Translations under genes and position numbers: made by a program
Notes under the pieces: generated by a model
The model's input: only the letters and a program-made list of their open reading frames with translations
The model's database searches: none
Told to the model about the DNA's origin: nothing
Part shown: positions 1 to 5,297 of the stretch, one piece after another
How the letters are laid out: each line of letters opens with the position of its first letter
Numbering within the stretch: position 1 is the first letter of the stretch
NCBI GenBank assembly: GCA_002381485.1
Contig: DFTJ01000001.1
Span: 11,950-19,026 of the forward strand
Length of the DNA stretch: 7,077 nucleotides
DNA from: Candidatus Saccharibacteria bacterium UBA4215
GTDB taxonomy: Bacteria > Patescibacteriota > Saccharimonadia > Saccharimonadales > Saccharimonadaceae
Direction of reading: 5' to 3'

Positions 1-875
1 ACCATCATCGTATCCTTTGGCCGCGTGTCCAGCAGCTTCTTGGCGAGGACGTCTTAACGTTTCGCCAGGCGTTAGCAACGGTGAATAACGTTTCTATTGC
101 CGACGTTCGCGAGCATCACCGCCGTACCCATACGACGAAAAACATGCGGTTTGTCATTGCCGGAAAACTCCGTGGTCGTAAGGCGGAGATCATTCGACAA
201 CTTGAAGCCTTCGGCTTGCCGGAGGGGGAGCGTTTTGAGGTGCCGAAAGACGAGCTTTCTAAGGGTGCGCCAACCATTATTCGACGTAAAGACGCTTCAA
301 ACATGACTTTTGGCTGGACTCTTAGTATTCCGCGTGAGCTTACGGATGAAGAGCTTGATGCTATGCATAGTCTTAACCATATTCTCACGGGTACAACGCA
401 CTCACGTATCTTTGGTAAAGCGCGCGCAAAGGGTCTTGCATATAGTGTGATTGGCTACACTGGTGCGGGCACCTATGATAGCGCCTGGGATATTACTGGG
501 CAGGTCAATCACGAGACGGCTCCTGACCTTATCGAAATTATTGCCAAGGAGCTGAAGGCAGTCTTGGACGGAAAAATCAGCGATAAAGAGATCGAAGCCG
601 CTAAGTCATTTGGCCTTGGGCGCTATCAGATGGGGGCGCAAACGGTCTCTCAGATTAGTAGTTTCTACACAAACCGCTATTTTTCCGATGATTTTATCAA
701 AGACTACAACAAGGTGCCAGAGAGCATCAAGCGAGTCACGCGCGAGAAGATGATTGCAACTGCTCAAAGCTTTATTGACGCCAATACATGGGTGTTTGCG
801 GCGGTGAGTGATGGCGATAAGGAAGAAGTCGTGCAGCTCAGTGAGCGATTAGGCAAGTTATTCAAATCCGAGTAG
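1..875 (+). CDS. M16 (insulinase/pitrilysin) family peptidase, 5' end outside the window
   Basis: The reading frame is open from base 3 to the TAG at 873-875 (290 codons), so the GTG at 81 is an internal codon and not the start. M16B proteins are usually about 410-430 residues, so roughly 120-140 N-terminal residues are missing. The missing part would include the HxxEH zinc site, so I cannot tell whether the enzyme is active. Visible family marks are the end of the first domain (about 111-170, encoding HTTKNMRFVIAG, matching the usual YtpxNMxlvvvG) and the second-domain block SRIF...KGLAYSV (402-449), with the R and Y typical of substrate-binding M16 domains. A charged helix, ISDKEIEAAK (576-605), matches the usual 'teeELerak'. 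It probably acts on peptides as a processing protease. I see no membrane segment in the visible part. murD follows after 10 bases. The family call is firm; the substrate is unknown. Confidence 0.9.
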   Translation, partial: HHRILWPRVQQLLGEDVLTFRQALATVNNVSIADVREHHRRTHTTKNMRFVIAGKLRGRKAEIIRQLEAFGLPEGERFEVPKDELSKGAPTIIRRKDASNMTFGWTLSIPRELTDEELDAMHSLNHILTGTTHSRIFGKARAKGLAYSVIGYTGAGTYDSAWDITGQVNHETAPDLIEIIAKELKAVLDGKISDKEIEAAKSFGLGRYQMGAQTVSQISSFYTNRYFSDDFIKDYNKVPESIKRVTREKMIATAQSFIDANTWVFAAVSDGDKEEVVQLSERLGKLFKSE

Positions 876-885
876 AATAAGCACT
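850..885 (+). promoter_or_regulatory. Predicted murD promoter, leaderless arrangement
   Basis: A -35-like TAGGCA (850-855) lies exactly 17 bases before a -10-like TAGAAT (873-878), and the murD ATG starts 7 bases further on (886). Initiation 7 bases after the -10 would fall on the A of the ATG. The -10 uses the TAG stop codon of the upstream peptidase gene. No Shine-Dalgarno lies in 876-885. murD could also be read through from the upstream gene. Confidence 0.5.
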
Positions 886-2169
886 ATGAAGATTGCAATT
901 GCTGGCTACGGAGTTGAGGGGAAGGCAAGCTATGACTATTGGTCCAAAGACCCGCAGAATCAGCTGACGATCGTTGATGGTGCTGAACATCCGTTCGACG
1001 TTCCAGAAGGTGTACCGACGGTGACAGGTCCAGATGCCTTCAAGCAGTTGAATGGATATGACCTAGTTATTCGCACCCCAGGGCTTAATCCTCAGCACAT
1101 TACGACGGATGGTAAAATATGGTCCATAACCAATGAGTTTTTTGCAAAATGCCCGGCCCCCATTATTGGGATAACGGGGTCAAAAGGGAAGGGTACGACC
1201 GCTAGTCTCATTGCTTCTATACTGAAGGCTGCTGGTAAAACTGTTCACTTGGTGGGAAATATCGGCGTTCCGGCTATCCAGACACTTGATGATATTGCAA
1301 CTGATGATATTGTCGTCTATGAATTATCTAGTTTTCAGTTGTGGGATGTTGAGTATTCTCCTCAGACCGCCGTCGTCCTGTTTATCGAGCAAGAGCACCT
1401 TGATGTTCATCCTACAATGGAGGATTACGTTGCGGCAAAGGCCAATATCGCTCGCTACCAAACAAGTAAAGATATTTTGATATATGATGCTGGCAACACC
1501 TATGTGCAGGCTATAGCGAGCCAGTCTGAGGCGATCAAAATTGGGTACCCTTCGACTCTAACTACCCACGTCAAAGACGGTTATTTTTGGAACGGTGAAC
1601 AAAAGTTGTGTTCAGTAGATAACCTGCAATTACCTGGTGAACACAATGTGCAGAATGCAATAGCTGCTATCGATGCCGTTTGGCAATATGTGCAAGATGG
1701 CCAAGTGATTGGAAAAGGGTTAGCTGACTTTAAGGGGCTTGAGCATCGGCTGAAAATTGTTGGCAAAGTGGGCGACATTACCTATGTTGATGATAGTATC
1801 GCGACGACACCAGGCTCGGCAATTGCAGCGCTTCAATCTTTTGATGGCCCGAAGGCGATTATTCTTGGCGGGTCTTCGAAGGGCTCAGATTTTACAGAGC
1901 TTGCCCAAGAGCTATTGCGGCATGATGTTTACGCATTATTGATTGGTAAAGAAGCGGCAGCTATTGCTGCTGCGTGTGATAGGGCAGGGTTCTCGAAATA
2001 TAAGGTTGTTGAATTTACAGATATGGACACGTTAGTGCGGCAAGCCACGACTTTACTGAACTCAAAGGGGACGGTGTTGCTGAGTCCTGCGGCTGCAAGT
2101 TTTGGGCTATTTAAGAACTATGCTGATCGTGGGGAGCAGTTCATCGCGGCAGTGCAGCGCCTTAGCTAA
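886..2169 (+). CDS. murD: UDP-N-acetylmuramoyl-L-alanine--D-glutamate ligase (MurD)
   Basis: This cytoplasmic Mur ligase uses ATP to add glutamate to UDP-MurNAc-L-Ala in peptidoglycan precursor synthesis. It has 427 aa, against 438 in E. coli. A Rossmann-like N-terminal domain (1-93) is followed by the ATP P-loop GITGSKGKGTT (95-105), ELSSFQL (146-152) and HLD (171-173). K185 in YVAAK fits the carbamoylated lysine (E. coli K198). GEHNVQN (251-257) and the GLEHRLK linker (284-290) come next. In the C-terminal domain, DDSIATTP (302-309) replaces the E. coli NDSKATN motif, so a substrate-contacting lysine (K319) becomes Ile305. GGSSKGSDF (328-336) keeps the lysine matching K348, and LSPAAASF (399-406) keeps S405. 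The ATG lies 10 bases after the upstream stop with no Shine-Dalgarno. The 3' end overlaps murI on the other strand by 4 bases. The nearby racemase supports D-Glu as substrate; an L-Glu-using MurD2-type enzyme is less likely but not excluded. Confidence 0.93.
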   Translation: MKIAIAGYGVEGKASYDYWSKDPQNQLTIVDGAEHPFDVPEGVPTVTGPDAFKQLNGYDLVIRTPGLNPQHITTDGKIWSITNEFFAKCPAPIIGITGSKGKGTTASLIASILKAAGKTVHLVGNIGVPAIQTLDDIATDDIVVYELSSFQLWDVEYSPQTAVVLFIEQEHLDVHPTMEDYVAAKANIARYQTSKDILIYDAGNTYVQAIASQSEAIKIGYPSTLTTHVKDGYFWNGEQKLCSVDNLQLPGEHNVQNAIAAIDAVWQYVQDGQVIGKGLADFKGLEHRLKIVGKVGDITYVDDSIATTPGSAIAALQSFDGPKAIILGGSSKGSDFTELAQELLRHDVYALLIGKEAAAIAAACDRAGFSKYKVVEFTDMDTLVRQATTLLNSKGTVLLSPAAASFGLFKNYADRGEQFIAAVQRLS

Positions 2170-2813
2170 GACTGCTTTAATAGTGTCTGGATGCGCTGTG
2201 CAATGGCATCCGAGGGTTCGAGTACACTCACAGAGGGGCCGGCAGCCTGCTGGACGACTTCTTTAATTAAGTGGTAGTGGGTGCAGGCCAGAACTATGAC
2301 ATCGGCACCTTTCGCAATGGCCATCTCGACGGTCTGTCGAATCGGGATACTTGCAATATCATCTTGTTCGATGAGTGCTGCCCAGTTGGTGCAGTTCGGC
2401 TCAAGGACAGTCACTCCACCGGCCCACTCGCGCTTTAGCTCATCGTATCGCTGACTAGAAAGTGTTGCAGGCGTTGCCAAGACGGCAATTGTGTTACTTT
2501 GTGTCATGGCCGCGGCAGGCTTGACCATCGGTTCAATCCCAATGAATACTTGCCCGGGGTAGGTCGAGCGTAGTGCGGATAGAGCCGTAGTGGTTGCGGT
2601 ATTACAGGCAATAATAATTGCATCGCAGTCTGCTGCAAGGAGCGGTTGGATGGCGGCATCGGTGAGGGTAGTGATTTCCTGAGCTTGCCGGGTCCCGTAC
2701 GGCACGTGTCGTGAGTCATCAACAGACAAAATTTCTGCACTCGGGAGGAGCTGCGCGAGGCGATCTGCCATTGCTGCGACGCCCTTACCTGAATCAAATA
2801 CACCAAGCTTCAT
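2166..2813 (-). CDS. murI: Glutamate racemase (MurI), short form
   Basis: The enzyme interconverts L- and D-glutamate and so supplies D-Glu for MurD; it is cytoplasmic and cofactor-independent. From the ATG at 2813 it has 215 aa, clearly shorter than the usual 255-285. The key motifs are present: GVFDSG (4-9, catalytic-site D7/S8), PYG (38-40), ACNTATTTAL (69-78, catalytic C70), IEPMVKP (93-99), ATPATLSS (113-120) and LACTHYHL (176-183, catalytic C177 and H179). Two oddities stand out: the usual DSGxGG glycine pair reads DSGKGV, and the segment between the two cysteines is compressed. I chose the ATG because a TGC-TACACT -10 ends 7 bases upstream. A GTG at 2819 would add two residues, and it has a weak AGGAAAG upstream. 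The gene converges with murD and diverges from prfB. Another Asp/Glu racemase specificity is possible but less likely beside murD. Confidence 0.87.
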   Translation of the reverse strand: MKLGVFDSGKGVAAMADRLAQLLPSAEILSVDDSRHVPYGTRQAQEITTLTDAAIQPLLAADCDAIIIACNTATTTALSALRSTYPGQVFIGIEPMVKPAAAMTQSNTIAVLATPATLSSQRYDELKREWAGGVTVLEPNCTNWAALIEQDDIASIPIRQTVEMAIAKGADVIVLACTHYHLIKEVVQQAAGPSVSVLEPSDAIAQRIQTLLKQS

Positions 2814-2849
2814 GCCCACTAGTGTAGCAACTTTCCTGTATAGTGGACA
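2814..2849 (-). promoter_or_regulatory. Predicted murI promoter, leaderless
   Basis: Read on the minus strand, an extended -10 TGC-TACACT (2829-2821) is followed by 7 bases and the murI ATG (2813-2811). A weak -35, TGTCCA (2849-2844), lies 17 bases upstream. The same TGC-TA... extended -10 occurs before ftsE and the CwlO-like gene. The element overlaps the prfB promoter on the other strand. Confidence 0.5.
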
Positions 2850-2851
2850 GT
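2839..2851 (+). promoter_or_regulatory. Predicted prfB promoter, leaderless
   Basis: A -10-like TATAGT (2839-2844) is followed by 7 bases and the ATG at 2852, so a start 7 bases downstream falls on the ATG. I see no convincing -35 at 2815-2822. The alternative GTG start codon (2843) lies inside the -10 and would not be on this transcript, which favours the ATG. Confidence 0.42.
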
Positions 2852-3934
2852 ATGCAACCGATCATCAAGCGACTAAACGAACTCCGCCCGCAGATTCATG
2901 CTGCACTCGAGCGTTTGAATATTTCTAAAAAACTAGCCGACATTGCAGCTATTGACGAAGAATTGGCGCAGCCGGATGTGTGGCACAACCCAGCTAACGC
3001 TCAGGCGAAAAGTAAGCAGGTGGCAGCGCTGCGCTCGATGGTTGAGCCGTGGTTAACACTGCAGGCTCAGGCCGATGACTTGATTGAATTAATGGACATG
3101 GGGGATGACAGTCTGCTAGGTGAGTTTGAGGGCCAGATTATTGCGCTTGAAAAAGAATACGCAGCACGTCGAAAAGATCTTTTGTTCGACGGTGAATACG
3201 ATGACCATAACGCCATCTTGCGTCTGAGTGCAGGAGCAGGCGGCACCGATGCTCAAGACTGGACCGAAATGCTGGAGCGTATGTATCTTCGTTGGGCTGA
3301 AAAGAACGGCATGTCAGCGACAACAATCGAGCGTTCGCAGGGCGAAGAGGCTGGCCTAAAGTCGTCTGTCATAGAAATTGTCGGACCGTATGCGTATGGA
3401 AAATTACGTAGCGAGAATGGTGTTCACCGTCTGGTGCGACTGAGTCCGTTCAACAGTGATAACTTGCGTCAAACCAGTTTTGCGCTAGTAGAAATCTTGC
3501 CACAAATTGATACGCCCGATGCTGCCTCAATCGACGACAAGGATTTGAAAATTGACGTCTACCGTGCCGGTGGCAAAGGTGGCCAGTCGGTCAACACTAC
3601 AGACAGTGCGGTGCGGGTGACACACATCCCAACAGGCATCGTGGTGGCAATTCAAAACGAACGTTCTCAGCTACAGAACAAAGAAACCGCTTTAAAGATT
3701 TTACGGTCAAAGCTGGCCCAGCTGCAAACTGAGCAGCACGCTAGTTCGGTGACTGATCTGCAGGCAGGCGAGTCGGCCAACTGGGGAAGCCAAATTCGTA
3801 ACTATGTGCTGCACCCCTATACATTAGTGAAGGACACGCGTACAAAGCATGAAACGAATAATGCCCAGGGGGTATTAGACGGCGATCTCAACCCCTTCAT
3901 AGACGCCTATCTTGAAGCACCGGTTGTTGACTAA
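2852..3934 (+). CDS. prfB: Peptide chain release factor 2 (RF2)
   Basis: A class I release factor that reads UAA and UGA in the ribosomal A site and triggers peptidyl-tRNA hydrolysis. It has 360 aa from the ATG at 2852 (363 from the in-frame GTG at 2843), close to the usual 365. A helical N-terminal domain (1-105) is followed by the core block LRLSAGAGGTDAQDW (123-137). The SPF stop-codon recognition tripeptide (198-200) marks RF2 rather than RF1. The catalytic GGQ (243-245) sits in the RAGGKGGQSVNTTDSAVRVTH region, and KDTRTKHETNN (327-337) and the helical end follow. The frame is uninterrupted, so the programmed +1 frameshift with an early in-frame UGA, known from E. coli prfB, is absent. 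RF2 presence implies that UGA is a stop in this genome. The stop codon TAA shares bases with the -35 of the next gene. murI diverges 38 bases upstream. Confidence 0.96.
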   Translation: MQPIIKRLNELRPQIHAALERLNISKKLADIAAIDEELAQPDVWHNPANAQAKSKQVAALRSMVEPWLTLQAQADDLIELMDMGDDSLLGEFEGQIIALEKEYAARRKDLLFDGEYDDHNAILRLSAGAGGTDAQDWTEMLERMYLRWAEKNGMSATTIERSQGEEAGLKSSVIEIVGPYAYGKLRSENGVHRLVRLSPFNSDNLRQTSFALVEILPQIDTPDAASIDDKDLKIDVYRAGGKGGQSVNTTDSAVRVTHIPTGIVVAIQNERSQLQNKETALKILRSKLAQLQTEQHASSVTDLQAGESANWGSQIRNYVLHPYTLVKDTRTKHETNNAQGVLDGDLNPFIDAYLEAPVVD

Positions 3935-3955
3935 GCACCTCTGTTACTCTATACT
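3927..3955 (+). promoter_or_regulatory. Promoter of the Clp N-domain gene
   Basis: TTGACT (3927-3932), 17 bases, then TATACT (3950-3955): a near-consensus housekeeping-sigma promoter. The -35 lies in the last codons of prfB and shares its final T with the TAA stop. Initiation near 3962 leaves a leader of about 115 bases before the ATG at 4077, unlike the neighbouring genes. Confidence 0.72.
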
Positions 3956-3961
3956 TCTGGC

Positions 3962-4076
3962 AACTTGCATGGTGGGGTGAGAGCGCCCTTTAATAGAATA
4001 TCTTTAGACACGAGGCGTTCATGCGCCTCGGAGAACTCATGTTCTTACCCACCCACCGATCCGAAAGAGGAGAACT
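3962..4076 (+). promoter_or_regulatory. Structured 5' leader of the Clp N-domain mRNA
   Basis: Three stems can be drawn by hand. GGTGGG (3971-3976) pairs with CCCACC (4048-4053) as a long-range closing stem. CGAGGCG (4011-4017) pairs perfectly with CGCCTCG (4024-4030) across a 6-base loop, TTCATG. Directly next to it, AGAAC (4032-4036) pairs with GTTCT (4041-4045) across a TCAT loop. An unpaired segment then leads to the Shine-Dalgarno AGAGGAG (4066-4072), four bases before the ATG. A three-codon frame, ATG GTG GGG TGA (3969-3980), lies near the predicted 5' end. I do not recognise a named riboswitch or RNA family. The leader may regulate translation, or it may simply stabilise the mRNA. Confidence 0.45.
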
Positions 4077-4520
4077 ATGTTTGAACGCTTTACTGATTCG
4101 TCGCGACGTGTGACAGTGCGCGCTCGGCAAGGGGCCCATGAGCTGGACCATCAGTACATCGGCACCGAGCATCTTCTGCTTGGTCTCGCTTACGAAGAGC
4201 AAGGGCTTGCTCGTCAGGTCCTGATGGAGCTCGGCGTCAGCCACTCAATGATTCGACGGCTGGTCGAAGACATCGTCGGCCGCGGACACTCTCGCGGGCA
4301 TGGTGGCTTTGCCACGCCTGAATTCACCCCGGCCGTCAAGGAATCGTTCGATCGCGCACTCCGCGATTCGGCCGAACTCGGTCATAGCTACATTAACCCT
4401 GAGCACTTGCTGCTGGGGTTGCTCCACAAGCAAGAGGGAGTCGTGACTCAGCTCCTGGCCAGGCTCGATGTCAGCGCCAACGCTGTGCGGCGGAAGGTGT
4501 TCGTGGCCTTGTACGGCTGA
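4077..4520 (+). CDS. Stand-alone Clp N-terminal (double-repeat) domain protein
   Basis: This 147-aa protein consists of just two Clp_N repeats and lacks the AAA+ ATPase modules of ClpC/ClpA. Repeat 1 (1-69) opens MFERFTDSSRRV, almost as in ClpC, with YIGTEHLLLGL (27-37). Repeat 2 (82-147) has YINPEHLLLGLL (105-116). A Gly/His-rich linker (69-78) joins them. E31 and E109 fall at the places of B. subtilis ClpC E32 and E106, which bind phosphoarginine. The likely role is substrate or adaptor binding around a Clp protease, or competition with the ClpC N-domain; this is inference. The start is set by a strong Shine-Dalgarno, AGAGGAG (4066-4072). By hand count about two thirds of codons end in G or C, against about half in the first 50 codons of ftsE, with many GTC, CTC and GGC codons. 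That suggests acquisition or high expression. It ends in TGA. The gene sits between prfB and ftsE as a self-contained unit. Confidence 0.88.
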   Translation: MFERFTDSSRRVTVRARQGAHELDHQYIGTEHLLLGLAYEEQGLARQVLMELGVSHSMIRRLVEDIVGRGHSRGHGGFATPEFTPAVKESFDRALRDSAELGHSYINPEHLLLGLLHKQEGVVTQLLARLDVSANAVRRKVFVALYG

Positions 4521-4534
4521 ACATGAGTTCCCTC

Positions 4535-4565
4535 GGAGGGGTGGCATGTCCCAGCCACCCCCTCC
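4535..4565 (+). terminator. GC-rich hairpin after the Clp N-domain gene, possible terminator
   Basis: GGAGGGGTGGC (4535-4545) pairs with GCCACCCCCTCC (4554-4565) over 11 base pairs with one bulged C and an 8-base loop. It begins 14 bases after the stop codon. The run that follows is A-rich (4566-4570) and not T-rich, so this is not a classical intrinsic terminator. It may be a 3'-end stabiliser or act with another factor. It separates this gene from the ftsE promoter. Confidence 0.45.
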
Positions 4566-4574
4566 AAAAATTCA

Positions 4575-4613
4575 ATCTGAAATCTTCGTGTTTATGCTAT
4601 ACTTATCAGAGAA
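4575..4613 (+). promoter_or_regulatory. Predicted ftsE promoter, nearly leaderless
   Basis: An extended -10, TGC-TATACT (4595-4603), ends 10 bases before the ftsE ATG at 4614. Initiation at A4610 would give a leader of four bases, AGAA. The -35 position (4575-4580, ATCTGA) matches consensus poorly, as is common with extended -10 promoters. There is no Shine-Dalgarno. Confidence 0.55.
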
Positions 4614-5297
4614 ATGATACTGCTAGATAGGGTCACCAAAACGTACGACAAGAACAATACTCCGGCGATAAATCGCATGAGTCTGTTTATTGAGCCACGT
4701 GAGTTTGTCATTATTGTTGGTGCCTCTGGTGCGGGCAAATCAACACTCTTGAAGCTTTTAACTCGAGAAGAAAAGCCGACCAGTGGTAAGATCGTCGTTG
4801 GTGGCATAGACTACGATACTCTGAAGGACAGCCAGATTCCGATGCTGCGTCGTAAAATTGGTGTTGTTTTTCAGGACTTTAAACTATTGCCACAACGAAC
4901 TGTTTTCGAGAACATTGCCTTCGCGCTTGAGATCGCTGGAATGACGGGGCGTGAAATAAAGAATACTGTTCCAAAGGTAATTGACCTGGTCGGGCTGACC
5001 GGAAAAGAGAAGCAGTTTCCGAGCCAGTTATCTGGTGGTGAGCGCCAACGCGTGGCGATTGCCCGTGCCGTAGTGCGTCAGCCAAAGATTCTTATTGCCG
5101 ATGAGCCGACTGGTAACCTTGACCCAAAGCACAGCTGGGACATTGTTCGCTTGCTCGAAAAGATTAATAAATATGGCACAACTGTCCTGTTAACAACGCA
5201 TAACGTAGAGATCGTCAATAAACTGAAACGGCGTGTGATCACGATTGAAGGTGGAAAAGTGACAGGCGATCAGGCCCAGGGGAGTTACCGACAGTAA
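4614..5297 (+). CDS. ftsE: Cell division ATP-binding protein FtsE
   Basis: This cytoplasmic ABC ATPase pairs with the membrane protein FtsX; ATP hydrolysis drives shape changes that switch on peptidoglycan hydrolases. Its 227 aa match the usual 220-230. All ABC motifs are intact: Walker A GASGAGKST (36-44), Q-loop Q87 in VVFQDFKLLP, signature LSGGERQ (139-145), Walker B ILIADE (159-164), D-loop GNLD (167-170) and switch H196. QDFKLLPQRTVFENIAFAL (87-105) is the characteristic FtsE stretch that separates it from other MacB/LolD-like ATPases, and the linked ftsX confirms it. The ATG is placed by the -10 ten bases upstream. A start further upstream would lie inside the promoter. The TAA stop overlaps the ATG of ftsX by one base (TAATG), which implies coupled translation and a fixed stoichiometry. 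Confidence 0.96.
   Translation: MILLDRVTKTYDKNNTPAINRMSLFIEPREFVIIVGASGAGKSTLLKLLTREEKPTSGKIVVGGIDYDTLKDSQIPMLRRKIGVVFQDFKLLPQRTVFENIAFALEIAGMTGREIKNTVPKVIDLVGLTGKEKQFPSQLSGGERQRVAIARAVVRQPKILIADEPTGNLDPKHSWDIVRLLEKINKYGTTVLLTTHNVEIVNKLKRRVITIEGGKVTGDQAQGSYRQ

Noticed and set aside
81..83. GTG as the start codon of the first gene
   Set aside because: The frame is open upstream to the window edge, and the upstream codons encode residues that fit the end of the first M16 domain, so the gene begins before the window.
2155..2198. CAGCGC/GCGCTG inverted repeat around the murD-murI junction as a bidirectional terminator
   Set aside because: Only six base pairs with a loop of more than 30 bases and no T-tract on either strand.
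2843..2845. GTG as the prfB start
   Set aside because: It lies inside the predicted -10 TATAGT, so it would not be transcribed from that promoter. The ATG at 2852 fits RF2 length equally well.
3991..3999. Second possible -10 (TAGAAT) inside the Clp leader
   Set aside because: There is no -35 at a proper distance, and a much better promoter lies at 3927-3955.
4021..4113. 30-codon frame in the Clp leader overlapping the gene start in another frame
   Set aside because: It has no Shine-Dalgarno, its ATG lies in the loop of the 7-bp hairpin, and its product resembles nothing recognisable.
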